Part shown: positions 42,717 through 54,380 of the stretch, in pieces | How the letters are laid out: every line of letters starts with the position of its first letter | Numbering within the stretch: the stretch's first letter is position 1 | Assembly: GCA_030427835.1 (NCBI GenBank) | Contig: JAUICN010000012.1 | Location: forward strand, 1 to 64,000 | DNA: 64,000 nucleotides | Direction: 5' to 3' | Source of the DNA: Polyangia bacterium | Lineage (GTDB): Bacteria > Myxococcota_A > Polyangia > Polyangiales > JAUICN01 | Program-made: the position numbers and the translations under genes | Notes under the pieces: generated by a model | Databases searched by the model: none | Seen by the model: only the letters and a program-made list of their open reading frames with translations | What the model was told of the DNA's origin: nothing

Positions 42717-42883
42717 ACAGCGCACCTCATTTGAGATGATTGAGAATTTGGCCGCTGCAGATTTGGTTTTGGAGCGAGGAGGCGCGCGCAGGCGTAGCCA
42801 AAGCTACGGCGAGCACGTACGACGCGGCTCCAGGGCCAAAGATCAAGGTCAAAACTCGATCCGATCGAATGAGGTGCGCAATA
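42717..42883 (+). repeat. 167-bp palindromic intergenic repeat, copy 3 (full)
   Basis: same termini and length as copy 1, a few substitutions. Confidence 0.95.
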
Positions 42884-43027
42884 AGAACGGCTTCAAGTTG
42901 GTTTGAGTGCGCGTGCCCCGGCAGCGCAGGAGCGGGGGATGTACTACGGGTACCTCCCCCCGACGAGCAGGGGAGGGTTCGGGCTCCGGGGGAGCCCGAA
43001 CCGCAATCAAAGCAACTTGAAGTCGTT

Positions 43028-43029
<2 letters not shown>
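42884..43029. repeat. Palindromic intergenic element, second locus
   Basis: outer arms AGAACGgCTTCAAGTTGgTTTGAgtGCG / CGCaatCAAAgCAACTTGAAGtCGTTCT and same core as 16236-16362. Confidence 0.88.
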
Positions 43030-45130
<2,101 letters not shown>

Positions 45131-45291
45131 GAATGCTCCTTCAAATACTTATCTAATTGTAGCCCCAAAACACCTGGATACCCGGGCGACCAAGGGGCCA
45201 AGAAAACTTGCAAAACACCGGCCCGAAACCGAAGTAGCGGCGCTTCATACACGATCCGGCTTCCCCGTGCCACCAACACCCGCGGGTTCCC

Positions 45292-45458
45292 ACAGCGCAC
45301 CGCATTTGAGATGATTGAGAGTTTGACCGCAGTAGATTTGGTTTTGGAGCGAGGAGGCGCGCGCAGGCGTAGCCAAAGCTACGGCGAGCACGTACGACAC
45401 AGCTCCAGGGCCAAAGATCAAGGTCAAAACTCGATCCGATCGAATGAGGTGCGCAATA
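45292..45458 (+). repeat. 167-bp palindromic intergenic repeat, copy 4 (full)
   Basis: same termini and length as copies 1 and 3. Confidence 0.95.
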
Positions 45459-45634
45459 ATCCTCCAACCACGGACCCCACAACCCCCGTTTTTACGCACA
45501 TTCTGCCGCGCAGAAAATACGTAGAAAATACCCCAGAAAGCGGTCCAGACCCGTCCCAGGGACACACCACCCCCCAAAAACGTCAATGAATCCAACAAAC
45601 CTGGGGCCAGGCCCCAGCGCAACGTCGAAGCCGG

Positions 45635-46744
45635 TTGCTCAACGTTCGGGAATCACCCAGCCTGGGGCCCATGCCAACACAAAGGATTGTCCATGACCAT
45701 GGGATGCCCGGCCTGGGGATGCTCGGCCTGCGGATGCTCGGCCTTGGGATGCTCGGCCTGGGGTGCCTGGCAGGTTGTGCGTTAGAGGCCGCACCGCCCA
45801 AGACATCCGCACCCGGTACCACCCTTGGCACACCCCTCACCGTCACCCAGTTCTACTCCAGGCCCAACGACAACCGCTGGGAGATCCTGGCCAACTGCGA
45901 AGCACGCAAATCAGAGCATGATCACACCGGAGAGTGCACCGCCTACGAAACAGCCATCATCGGCGTCCACGGCAAGCTAGAAAACCAAACGCTTCGTATT
46001 TCCTACGGGGCCATGATGTGGACTTTGGATCGTTCCGCGGTCCCCATGTCCAAAGGCTTTCGCCTGCAAGCCTGGACCCCGAACGCCTACGAAGCCATGT
46101 CCAACAACAGGGCCCCCGAACACCCCAGGCCTCCGCTCGACGACGCGCCCGTAGCCCAGGCGCCGCTGGCCGTCGCCCCACTTTGGGTCACCCGCAAAGC
46201 CCAAAAAATGACAAACGTGCAAGCAGACTGGCCACTGGATTTTTCCCTGGTAGACAACGCCTCAGGCGCACAACCCGTCGCATGGGCCACCCTCGATCTT
46301 CCAACAGATCAACATGAAGAGGGCGTCATCGAGGTGGTCGCTCCCCACGGAAGGGCAGCAAGTGACGGTCAAGTTGCCTACGGCCGTGAAGTCCAACAGC
46401 GCATCCATTGGAGCGTAGCCAACCACACTCTGCACCTGGACCTGGAAAGCCTACCCATGGATGCCTACTACAACGCCTACCACGCGGAGCGGCAAGCCCA
46501 CTACGCGGCATTGGTGGAACGCAACATCGAAGAAGCACGGCCCTACCTGGAATACATGCGTGCCCACGGGGTGGACGCGGTCATTCGTTTTTCACCCACG
46601 GTCTGCGTGCACGGGGACTGCCCTGTTCACCGAAAAGGGGATCGGCACCCGCCCAGGGTACTCAAGGACGGGGCCATGCTTCGTGCCAGCATGAAGGCCC
46701 GCGACGACACCATCACCACCTGGTGGGAAACACAGGACAAATAG
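45635..46744 (+). CDS. Hypothetical lipoprotein with repeat-built signal peptide
   Basis: MPGLGMLGLRMLGLGMLGLGCLAGC; start may be internal. Confidence 0.5.
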   Translation: MLNVRESPSLGPMPTQRIVHDHGMPGLGMLGLRMLGLGMLGLGCLAGCALEAAPPKTSAPGTTLGTPLTVTQFYSRPNDNRWEILANCEARKSEHDHTGECTAYETAIIGVHGKLENQTLRISYGAMMWTLDRSAVPMSKGFRLQAWTPNAYEAMSNNRAPEHPRPPLDDAPVAQAPLAVAPLWVTRKAQKMTNVQADWPLDFSLVDNASGAQPVAWATLDLPTDQHEEGVIEVVAPHGRAASDGQVAYGREVQQRIHWSVANHTLHLDLESLPMDAYYNAYHAERQAHYAALVERNIEEARPYLEYMRAHGVDAVIRFSPTVCVHGDCPVHRKGDRHPPRVLKDGAMLRASMKARDDTITTWWETQDK

Positions 46745-46802
46745 GCCACATCGCCTAGGCTGCAGCGTCCGCGAGCTCGAGCGAGAAACGGGGCCCTTGC
46801 AG

Positions 46803-47786
46803 TCACACGTTCGTGAACGCTTCGGGCCCACTCACCGCCACGCACGGTACACCCCGGTCAATGCGGCGCATGAGTCGAGTGAGCACGTTGCCGGGCCCCA
46901 CCTCGACCATGCGGTTCACCCCCTGACTCACCATGTGGGCCATGCCCTCCACCCAACGGACAGGCTGGGTAACCTGCCGCTTCAGGGCATCCCGCGCCTG
47001 ATCCGCTGTGGTCACCAAGGCGGCGTCCACGTTGCTCACCACAGGTACAGTCGGATCCTGAAAATCCACCCCATCCAGTAGGGGGGCCAATCGATGGGCA
47101 GCAGGTTCCATCAAAGGGCAGTGAAAAGGCGCGCTCACCGGCAAGGCAAGCGCCTTTCCGCCAGCCCCGTGCACAAGACCCACCACTTGTTCAACCAACC
47201 CCTTGGCACCCGCCACCACGGTTTGGGTCGGCGCATTGAAGTTGGCAGGGGACACGGGCCCGTCTACCCGTGCACAAATCTCCACAACCACATTCGCTTC
47301 AAGGCCCACCACCGCCACCATGGCCCCCTCGCCCACGGGCACCGCCTCCTGCATGAACTTGCCACGCTGGTGCACCAGTTTCACTGCGTCACTGAGCCCC
47401 AAGCTGCCCGCACACACCAGCGCCGAGTACTCGCCCAAGCTGTGCCCGGCCATCGCCACAGGCACAAACGGCGGCAAGTCCCCCCCCGCACGCCACTCCT
47501 GCAACGCCCGCCACACCGCCACAGAAACCGTCAACACCGCGGGCTGCGTAAACGCCGTCAACTGCAACTGCGACTCGGGCCCCTCAAAGCAAAGCTTCGA
47601 AACAGAAACCCCAGCACCCAATGCGGCCAGCGCGTCGTCCGCCTCCTCAAACACTCCACGGGAGGCAATAGAAGCATCAAACACCCCACGCCCCATCCCC
47701 ACCACCTGCGCCCCCTGCCCAGGAAACAACACCCCCAACCGATCACCCAAGCCAACCTCAACCATCCCCCAACGCTGCCACCGCAA
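46803..47786 (-). CDS. fabD: Malonyl CoA-acyl carrier protein transacylase
   Basis: LGVLFPGQGAQVVGMG; AMAGHSLGEYSALVCAG; VSAPFHCPLMEPA. Confidence 0.95.
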   Translation of the reverse strand: MRWQRWGMVEVGLGDRLGVLFPGQGAQVVGMGRGVFDASIASRGVFEEADDALAALGAGVSVSKLCFEGPESQLQLTAFTQPAVLTVSVAVWRALQEWRAGGDLPPFVPVAMAGHSLGEYSALVCAGSLGLSDAVKLVHQRGKFMQEAVPVGEGAMVAVVGLEANVVVEICARVDGPVSPANFNAPTQTVVAGAKGLVEQVVGLVHGAGGKALALPVSAPFHCPLMEPAAHRLAPLLDGVDFQDPTVPVVSNVDAALVTTADQARDALKRQVTQPVRWVEGMAHMVSQGVNRMVEVGPGNVLTRLMRRIDRGVPCVAVSGPEAFTNV

Positions 47787-47814
47787 AGGAACAAGGGCAA
47801 AGCTCCCCCAAGAA

Positions 47815-47851
47815 AAAGGGCCACCCCCTTAAGGGGCAGCCCGCTTATTCT
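47815..47851 (-). terminator. Intrinsic terminator downstream of the 47866 gene
   Basis: GGGCcaCCCCcttaaGGGGcaGCCC stem with minus-strand CTTTTTCT. Confidence 0.6.
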
Positions 47852-47865
47852 TTCATTTCGAAAAG

Positions 47866-48879
47866 CTATTCTTTGTTGTCACCCGTACCTGCCTCAACGT
47901 CAGTAACCTCACCCGTCAGCTTTACAGGATGAAGGTAGTATCCTTCCCCGTGCTTTTTGTAGTAACAGAAAACTTTTGCGTCAGATCCCAAAACAACGGT
48001 TGACGCATTCGCCAACTCAATGGTTGGAACCCCCGCCGAATCAAGAAACGTCAAGCGCACAGAAATAGGATCTCCTGCATATCGATCCGTGCACGTGGGT
48101 TTGATCGAAGACGCCACCAAGTATTCTCCGTCGTCGTGATGAAGAAACTCCAAATCCGCAAACCCCTTGAGAAGTGGCGTGATCGTAGGGTCCAACCTCA
48201 GACGCACGGGGCCTCCATCAGATTGCACAAACGTACCACTCAGCTTGATGTCGATCTGGTGGTCGTATTTACCTCGGGCAAACTGGGAAACGGAAAACTT
48301 CTTCACCAGCGGCTTCGCATCGATGTGGCGAAACGCCTCCGCAATGGAATCCAAGTGAGGAGCAACCTGTGGCTCCAAGTCACCGCTCTGAGGGAGGCCC
48401 GTCAACATCGCGCCGATCGCATCCACAAGCCCTGCCTTGCCCGGAAGAGCAAGGTCATCCATTTCGAGGAACGTCACAAGGCTATTGACAACACTTGTTG
48501 CCGCGCTCGCCGCACGCTTGGTGGGGCTACACTCCCCATCGGAAAGCGTCACCCTGTTCTCCAACGACAAAGTGAATCGCGGTTCATCCCTATTCTCAAA
48601 CACGAACAGGGAAACGTTAGCGAATGCGTCGGGCTCCGCGTCGGTATTGCTTCCCCCAAAGACAACCCTTCGGTAAGAACGTTCCCCGACACCTTCCTTC
48701 GTGCACGTGTACGGGTCCGAATCCGCGAACACGTCTAATCCGAAAGCGTCCACCGCCTCCACCTGTTCCGTGGACTTCGCGCCGGCACCCGGTGCATCAG
48801 AACACCCTGCCAAGCCAAAAGCTGATCCAAACGCAACACACACCATCCCAAACCCAACTCGATTACCCATGCTCAACAT
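47866..48879 (-). CDS. Hypothetical lipoprotein
   Basis: SAFGLAGC lipobox; coherent ORF. Confidence 0.55.
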   Translation of the reverse strand: MLSMGNRVGFGMVCVAFGSAFGLAGCSDAPGAGAKSTEQVEAVDAFGLDVFADSDPYTCTKEGVGERSYRRVVFGGSNTDAEPDAFANVSLFVFENRDEPRFTLSLENRVTLSDGECSPTKRAASAATSVVNSLVTFLEMDDLALPGKAGLVDAIGAMLTGLPQSGDLEPQVAPHLDSIAEAFRHIDAKPLVKKFSVSQFARGKYDHQIDIKLSGTFVQSDGGPVRLRLDPTITPLLKGFADLEFLHHDDGEYLVASSIKPTCTDRYAGDPISVRLTFLDSAGVPTIELANASTVVLGSDAKVFCYYKKHGEGYYLHPVKLTGEVTDVEAGTGDNKE

Positions 48880-48919
48880 TTGATTGCTCCCTTGAAAAAG
48901 ACTTCAACCAAGCTAGGAA

Positions 48920-48933
48920 GCAAACGCCATGCC
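48920..48933 (-). promoter_or_regulatory. Sigma-54-type -24/-12 promoter
   Basis: minus strand GGCATGGCGTTTGC (GG-N10-GC) followed by TT. Confidence 0.65.
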
Positions 48934-48974
48934 GAACAAGAAACACGGATAATTTGTGAGCGCCATCTCAAAAA

Positions 48975-49012
48975 TGGAACATTTCATGTCCCATGGAACA
49001 CAAAATGCTCCA
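48975..49012. promoter_or_regulatory. Candidate enhancer-binding (UAS) motif
   Basis: TGGAACATTTCATGTCCCATGGAACACAAAATGCTCC; shared with 55319. Confidence 0.5.
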
Positions 49013-49168
49013 CCACCGTAACGCCAAGTGACAGCACGTGACGGCAAGGTTTCCGGCCCAGCAGTCACAAAGTGACCCAAAGAAATACGGGCAGACCGTC
49101 TTTTGGAACAGGTACCCCCCGTTCATTCGGGAGGGCATCAAGCTCGCAGAAACTAATGCTCATACCCG

Positions 49169-50323
49169 CTACCGCTCATGCAGGGCCGCGTTGCTACAGG
49201 GAAACGCGTAACACACTCCTGTCTGGATCCGCATCGGCACACCCGTGTCATCCATGGCCGGATCTAGGGCCTGAAAAAACGTCAACTCGCAGTGGCGGCA
49301 GGTCGTCTCATCGCCCTTACGCAGCACAACCTCGGCGTCCACCGAACGGCTGATGGGGTCACCCGTGTAGGGGTGCACCTCCACACTCCAGATCGGCGAA
49401 AGCGTGCTCGCACCCAAAAACACCTCGTTGGGCCATTCACGGTTAATGGCCTCCTTAAACTTCTTCACCAGCTCTGCGTTCTCAGGGTGGGTAGACGTGG
49501 CCAACCGGGGCCCATGCTCCTGCGTGTACGAAATGAGTTCCCGGCGACTCGCACGGATCCTGAACTCACCGCTCGCAATCACTTCATCAAAATGGGCCGT
49601 GGAACGATCCAGTTGGTAAGCCGGCGCCTGCCCTGTCACGTGAATCCTAATGGTGTTCTCCCCCGGCTGTAGCAAGGGGGTTACAAACGCAGCAAAATTC
49701 CGGGCGGGCTCTGTCTCGGCATTGCCCAACAGGTTGATCTCCGAATCATCATCGATTCCAAACACCGTAAACTCTCTCAAATGCTGTTCGCCAGGCACAA
49801 AGAAATTAATGCCAACCCAATCCTCCTGAATCGCGCCATTCACCTCCACCTCAAATGAAATGTACCCAGCATCCGCCGCACCGCTTTGCGACGTATCCCC
49901 ACGGAACCTCAACCCCTTCGCAACCATCAAGTTGTAAAGGGAGTCCTCAAGAAACACACGCATGTACAGCGGGCCCTCCAACGAAAACCTGTTTTTGAAC
50001 TTGGAATCGTCGGCGGGAGCACGGGGGATCTTGGCATTCGAAAACACCACCTTGCCCCTGTACTGCTCGTGTACAGGCCCGGTGAAACCCTCGGTTTCCA
50101 CACAAGCAAACCCGGTCGATGGTTCAAGCTCAGAACTCTTGCCACCACCCGTCAAAGACGACCTGGACGTAAGGCATCCGGACGCACCCAAAACCCACAG
50201 ACCCACCACGAAAGTCACCACAATCCAACGAAACATCTCAAATCTCCTCACACGACGACCGGTAGGAACCACACCTTGTAAGAACAACACCCCGAAAAAA
50301 ATCCCAACAACCGAACAAACCAC
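49169..50323 (-). CDS. Hypothetical lipoprotein, paralogue pair member 2
   Basis: VETEGFTGPVHEQYRGKVVFSNAKI...; HGPRLATSTHPENAELVKKFKEAINREW. Confidence 0.65.
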   Translation of the reverse strand: MVCSVVGIFFGVLFLQGVVPTGRRVRRFEMFRWIVVTFVVGLWVLGASGCLTSRSSLTGGGKSSELEPSTGFACVETEGFTGPVHEQYRGKVVFSNAKIPRAPADDSKFKNRFSLEGPLYMRVFLEDSLYNLMVAKGLRFRGDTSQSGAADAGYISFEVEVNGAIQEDWVGINFFVPGEQHLREFTVFGIDDDSEINLLGNAETEPARNFAAFVTPLLQPGENTIRIHVTGQAPAYQLDRSTAHFDEVIASGEFRIRASRRELISYTQEHGPRLATSTHPENAELVKKFKEAINREWPNEVFLGASTLSPIWSVEVHPYTGDPISRSVDAEVVLRKGDETTCRHCELTFFQALDPAMDDTGVPMRIQTGVCYAFPCSNAALHER

Positions 50324-50415
50324 ATGCTCAATTGAAATAGGGCAGACCGCCTCCCCATGGAAGACAGCCCACCCTACCTACTCACAACTACCACAACAGC
50401 AGGAAGCGTTTCCCG

Positions 50416-51552
50416 CTACTGCTCATGCAAGGTCGCGTTGCTGCACGGGAAGATGTAATTTTCACCCGTAAGGATCTGCATGGGGCCGCCGGTGTCACCC
50501 ATGGCCGGGTTGTAGGTCTGGGTAAACGTGAGCTCGAAACGGCGGCACCGATCCGCTTCATCTTTCTTTCGGAGCACCACCTCCGCATCCACCGAACGCC
50601 CCACGGGAACGCCCGTGTAGGGGTGCATCTCCACACTCCATGTGGGTGAAAGCGTAGTCGCGCCCATGAACACCTCGTCACGCCATTCGCGGTTAATGGC
50701 CTCCTTAAACTTCTTCACCAGTTCCGCATTTTCTGGATGGGTGGAGGTCGCCAAACGCGGCCCGTGCTCTTGCACATAGCTCGTCAATTCCCTACGCGAT
50801 GCCCGCAAGGTGAACTCCCCACTTGCCACCGTCTCCTCAAAGCTCACCGCCGCTCCGTCCAACTGCTTGGCCCGGCCCGAGGCTACCACATGAATCTTCA
50901 CGTTGTTGTCTCCGGCCTGCAGCAACGGCGTTACAAACGCGGCAAAGTTCTGCGCAGCTTCGGTCTGAGCGTTGCCCAGTAGATTGATCTCCGAATCGTT
51001 GTCGATGCCAAATGCCGTGAATTGTTCCAGGTAGTTCTCCTCGATGGTGAAGTAGTTGATAGCTACCCAGTCTTCTTCCGGCGCATCGTTGATTTGAAAC
51101 TTAAAAGAAAACCCAGGGGCCGTACTGTTGAACATGCCACGGGTCATGGGCTTCAGATCTTGCTTCGCCATAATGTTGTAAAGGGAGTCCTCCATGTACA
51201 CACGCATGAAAAGCGGACCACTCAGTGAAAACGTATCCTTGAACTTGGAATCGTCCTCGGGCGCGCGCTCAATCTTCGCTGCCGCAAACACCACCTTGCC
51301 CTTGTACTGTTCATGTACCGGTCCCGTGAAACCTTCGGTTTCCACCAACGCAAACTCCGTGGGCTGTTCAGGCTCAGAGTTCTTGCTTCCAGAGCCACCC
51401 GTCAACGATGACAACGCCGTAAGACAACCGGACGTACCCAACACCAGCACACCCATCACGAAACTCATCAAGATCCAACGAACCATCTCAAACCTCCTCA
51501 AAACTACACCCCACAAACGGGGCCCAAAGCCTGCCTGGGCGAACCGTTCCAA
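50416..51552 (-). CDS. Hypothetical lipoprotein, paralogue pair member 1
   Basis: collinear with 49169-50323; likely start MVRWILMSFVMGVLVLGTSGC near 51486. Confidence 0.65.
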   Translation of the reverse strand: MERFAQAGFGPRLWGVVLRRFEMVRWILMSFVMGVLVLGTSGCLTALSSLTGGSGSKNSEPEQPTEFALVETEGFTGPVHEQYKGKVVFAAAKIERAPEDDSKFKDTFSLSGPLFMRVYMEDSLYNIMAKQDLKPMTRGMFNSTAPGFSFKFQINDAPEEDWVAINYFTIEENYLEQFTAFGIDNDSEINLLGNAQTEAAQNFAAFVTPLLQAGDNNVKIHVVASGRAKQLDGAAVSFEETVASGEFTLRASRRELTSYVQEHGPRLATSTHPENAELVKKFKEAINREWRDEVFMGATTLSPTWSVEMHPYTGVPVGRSVDAEVVLRKKDEADRCRRFELTFTQTYNPAMGDTGGPMQILTGENYIFPCSNATLHEQ

Positions 51553-51768
51553 CCCGGATCAGTCCCAAACCAAGATCAGAAATCCCTGACCCAAAGAACC
51601 AATGCCACAACAAACGTAAAAAACCCAGAAAAGCTTCCTTCAAAAGGCACAAAATTCCGATCCAAACCCGGCCCAAAATCCCAAAAAGCAGAATAATAAA
51701 TTCTGCCGCGCAGATAATCGGTTGAATAAGCCATTTCATTTTGTCCGCGCCACATCTCCAGAAAGGCA

Positions 51769-52119
51769 ATGGATCGCAAAAGAATACCCGTAGACACGGG
51801 CAACCTTGACGCAGGTCCCAGAGCGACCTACCAACGGGCCATGCTTCCTACCCTACAGCAGGTTGGCCCCACCCAGGTGGAGGCACGGCTTCGCGACGAA
51901 CTCGAGGGCGTCGCCCACCTAGAAGTGGAAGACCTCACCGGCACCCAGGACCATTACCAGGTCACCGTTGTGGCCAGCTCCTTCGAGGGCCTAACCCGCA
52001 TCGAAATGCACCAGGCCGTCTACAAAGCCCTCGGCGATTGGATGCGCGGCCCCATCCACGCCCTGGCATTGAATACCTTTACGCCAGACAGCTGGAACGC
52101 TAAGAACTCCAAAGCCTGA
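51769..52119 (+). CDS. BolA family protein
   Basis: [70 protein letters not shown]. Confidence 0.9.
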   Translation: MDRKRIPVDTGNLDAGPRATYQRAMLPTLQQVGPTQVEARLRDELEGVAHLEVEDLTGTQDHYQVTVVASSFEGLTRIEMHQAVYKALGDWMRGPIHALALNTFTPDSWNAKNSKA

Positions 52120-52130
52120 AAGAACGACCC

Positions 52131-52451
52131 ATGGATGACACCACCAAAACCAAAATCGAAGAAACCATCCAAGCCAGCCCCATCGTACTGTTCATGAAGG
52201 GCAACAAAAACTTCCCCCGTTGTGGCTTCTCCGCCACCGTGGTTGAAGTCCTCAAGCGCCTTGAAGCCGACTACGAAACCGTGGACGTCCTCCAGGACAT
52301 GGACATCCGCCAGGGCATCAAAGAGTTCTCCAATTGGCCCACCATCCCCCAACTCTACATCCAGGGGAAATTCGTCGGCGGCTGCGACATTGTCCGCGAA
52401 ATGTACGAGACCGGCGAACTCAAACCCATCGTCGACCAGGCCAAGGCCTAG
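52131..52451 (+). CDS. grxD: Monothiol glutaredoxin, Grx4 family
   Basis: [56 protein letters not shown]. Confidence 0.92.
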   Translation: MDDTTKTKIEETIQASPIVLFMKGNKNFPRCGFSATVVEVLKRLEADYETVDVLQDMDIRQGIKEFSNWPTIPQLYIQGKFVGGCDIVREMYETGELKPIVDQAKA

Positions 52452-52539
52452 TCCGCCGTCAAATTAGGACCACCATCCAGCTTTTCATCTGAATCAATCT
52501 GGACTACCGTGCGTTTCAAGCCGCAAAGAAGGAGTCCCG

Positions 52540-53757
52540 TTGATGCAAACCGCCGTTTCTAAGTATGTTCTGTCGCTCATTGCCCTAGGGGCCGCCACCC
52601 TGACCCTCACGGGTTGCGAAGCCACGGGCAGTAACTGCGACCTGGATTTCGAGACCAACTTCAACGCCAACCTGGGCAACGTGGCCATCAACAACCTGGT
52701 GGAAACCACGGCGGAACTGAACATCACGGCCATTGAAATCGACACCAACGTTCGTGCCGCCTGCAACGCCATCAATACGGACATGGGCGCTGCCACAAGC
52801 ACCAACACCGAGACCGCGTGCAACAATGCTTCGGCCGCCATCGACGACGCCCTCATGGTCAACGCCTCGGCCACGGTCACTGTAGAGGTTATCCCCGCCA
52901 TCTGCACCGTGGACGCCAAGGCCGCCGCAGAATGCGCAGCTCAGTGCGACGCGAACTTTGACGCCTCGGCCACTCCGGTCACCTGTGATGGCGGAATGCT
53001 CTCCGGATCCTGTTCCGGCTCCTGCTCGGGATCCTGCACCGTGGAAGGTACGGTCTCCTGCCAGGCCAGCTGCTCCGGTTCCTGCTCCGGTTCCTGCAGC
53101 GCCACCGTGGAAGGCTCCTGCACAGGCACGTGCAACGGTGTTTGCGACGGCACCTGCATGGGCGGTACCGACACCGAGGGCAAATGCTCTAGCGCCTGTA
53201 ACGGCACCTGCCGGGGCACATGCATGGGAACCATCGAGGGAAGCTGCACCGGCTCCTGCATGGGTACCTGCACCGGGTCCTGCCGCTCCGACGTCATGGC
53301 CAGCTGCTCGGGCACCTGCACCGGCTCCTGCGACGTGGAGTTCACCGAACCCAGCTGTGAAGGTGGCGACGTGAACATCCAGGCCGATGCCGATTGCAGC
53401 GCCTCCTGCGAAGCCGAAGCCTCCATCGAGGCCTCCTGCACCGAACCCCAGGTCATCGTAACCTACAGCGGCACCATCTCGGATGTGGAACAACTCAACA
53501 CCCTGGCCGCCACCCTCCACGCCAACCTGCCCACTCTGTTGGCAGCCGCTGAAAAGGCCGGGGGCATCGTCACCGGAACCGCGAGCTTTGTCACCCAACT
53601 GGGCGCCGCCTCCAAGGCTGCGGTCACCTCGGGAGCCCAGGCCGTTGCCTGTGTGGCCCGGGCCATATCCATCCAGGCCCAGGCCAGCGCCAGCATTTCG
53701 GTCTCGGTAGAGGCCTCCGCTTCGGTCTCCGGTAGCGCCTCTGGCGGAACATCGTAA
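52540..53757 (+). CDS. Cysteine-rich lipoprotein with long C-x3-C periodic repeat
   Basis: GSCSGSCSGSCTVEG...GSCTGSCMGTCTGSCRSDVMASCSGTCTGSC; lipobox LTLTGC. Confidence 0.75.
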   Translation: MMQTAVSKYVLSLIALGAATLTLTGCEATGSNCDLDFETNFNANLGNVAINNLVETTAELNITAIEIDTNVRAACNAINTDMGAATSTNTETACNNASAAIDDALMVNASATVTVEVIPAICTVDAKAAAECAAQCDANFDASATPVTCDGGMLSGSCSGSCSGSCTVEGTVSCQASCSGSCSGSCSATVEGSCTGTCNGVCDGTCMGGTDTEGKCSSACNGTCRGTCMGTIEGSCTGSCMGTCTGSCRSDVMASCSGTCTGSCDVEFTEPSCEGGDVNIQADADCSASCEAEASIEASCTEPQVIVTYSGTISDVEQLNTLAATLHANLPTLLAAAEKAGGIVTGTASFVTQLGAASKAAVTSGAQAVACVARAISIQAQASASISVSVEASASVSGSASGGTS

Positions 53758-53767
53758 AACCTGCGCC

Positions 53768-54334
53768 GTGCGAACACGCCCCCAAGAGTCTCCCCGGGTA
53801 GTCGCCACCCTCGTGGTCACCGTGCTCGGCACCCTTGCCGCCTCCGCCCTGGGCGCCTCCACCCTGGGCGCCTGTGGCCCCCGGGCCAGCTACACCGGGA
53901 ATCGCTACAAAAGCAAGGAAGCCTCGTTTCACGTCACAGCTCCCAGAGGGGGCTGGAAGCGCCTACGAAAATCCCACAAGGAGGGCGGTCCGGACCTGGC
54001 CTGGCACCATCGGGCAAGCCACAGCACCCTTTCGATCAACTCCGATTGCAACCAACCCGACACGCCCCTTAAGGCGCTCACCCAGCACCTGCTTTTTGGC
54101 TTCACGGAACGGGCCATCCTCTCCCAACAACGACAACCCATGGATGGGCGAGAATCTCTCCATTCCCACGCCACCGGAAAACTCGACGGGGTGCCCCAAC
54201 ACCTACGGCTCGTGGTGCTAAAAAAGGACGAATGCGTGTACGACCTCGTCCTTGCTGCCCCAAACGAAAAGACGCTCGACCGCCACACCCCAACTTTCAA
54301 CGCCACCGTGCAGTCCTTCGCCACCAGGAATTAG
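53768..54334 (+). CDS. Hypothetical secreted protein
   Basis: ORF with signal-like N-terminus and repeat GA(S/C)TLGA; function unknown. Confidence 0.45.
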   Translation: MRTRPQESPRVVATLVVTVLGTLAASALGASTLGACGPRASYTGNRYKSKEASFHVTAPRGGWKRLRKSHKEGGPDLAWHHRASHSTLSINSDCNQPDTPLKALTQHLLFGFTERAILSQQRQPMDGRESLHSHATGKLDGVPQHLRLVVLKKDECVYDLVLAAPNEKTLDRHTPTFNATVQSFATRN

Positions 54335-54380
54335 GCGCCGGGAATTAGCCCCAGGAATTAGCCCCAGAGAACTGACTCCC

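Noticed and set aside
52585-53862. 425-aa minus-strand Gly/Ala-rich ORF
   Set aside because: Mirror of the Cys-repeat gene: the TGC/GGC/ACC rhythm keeps the antisense frame open; no start context or domain.
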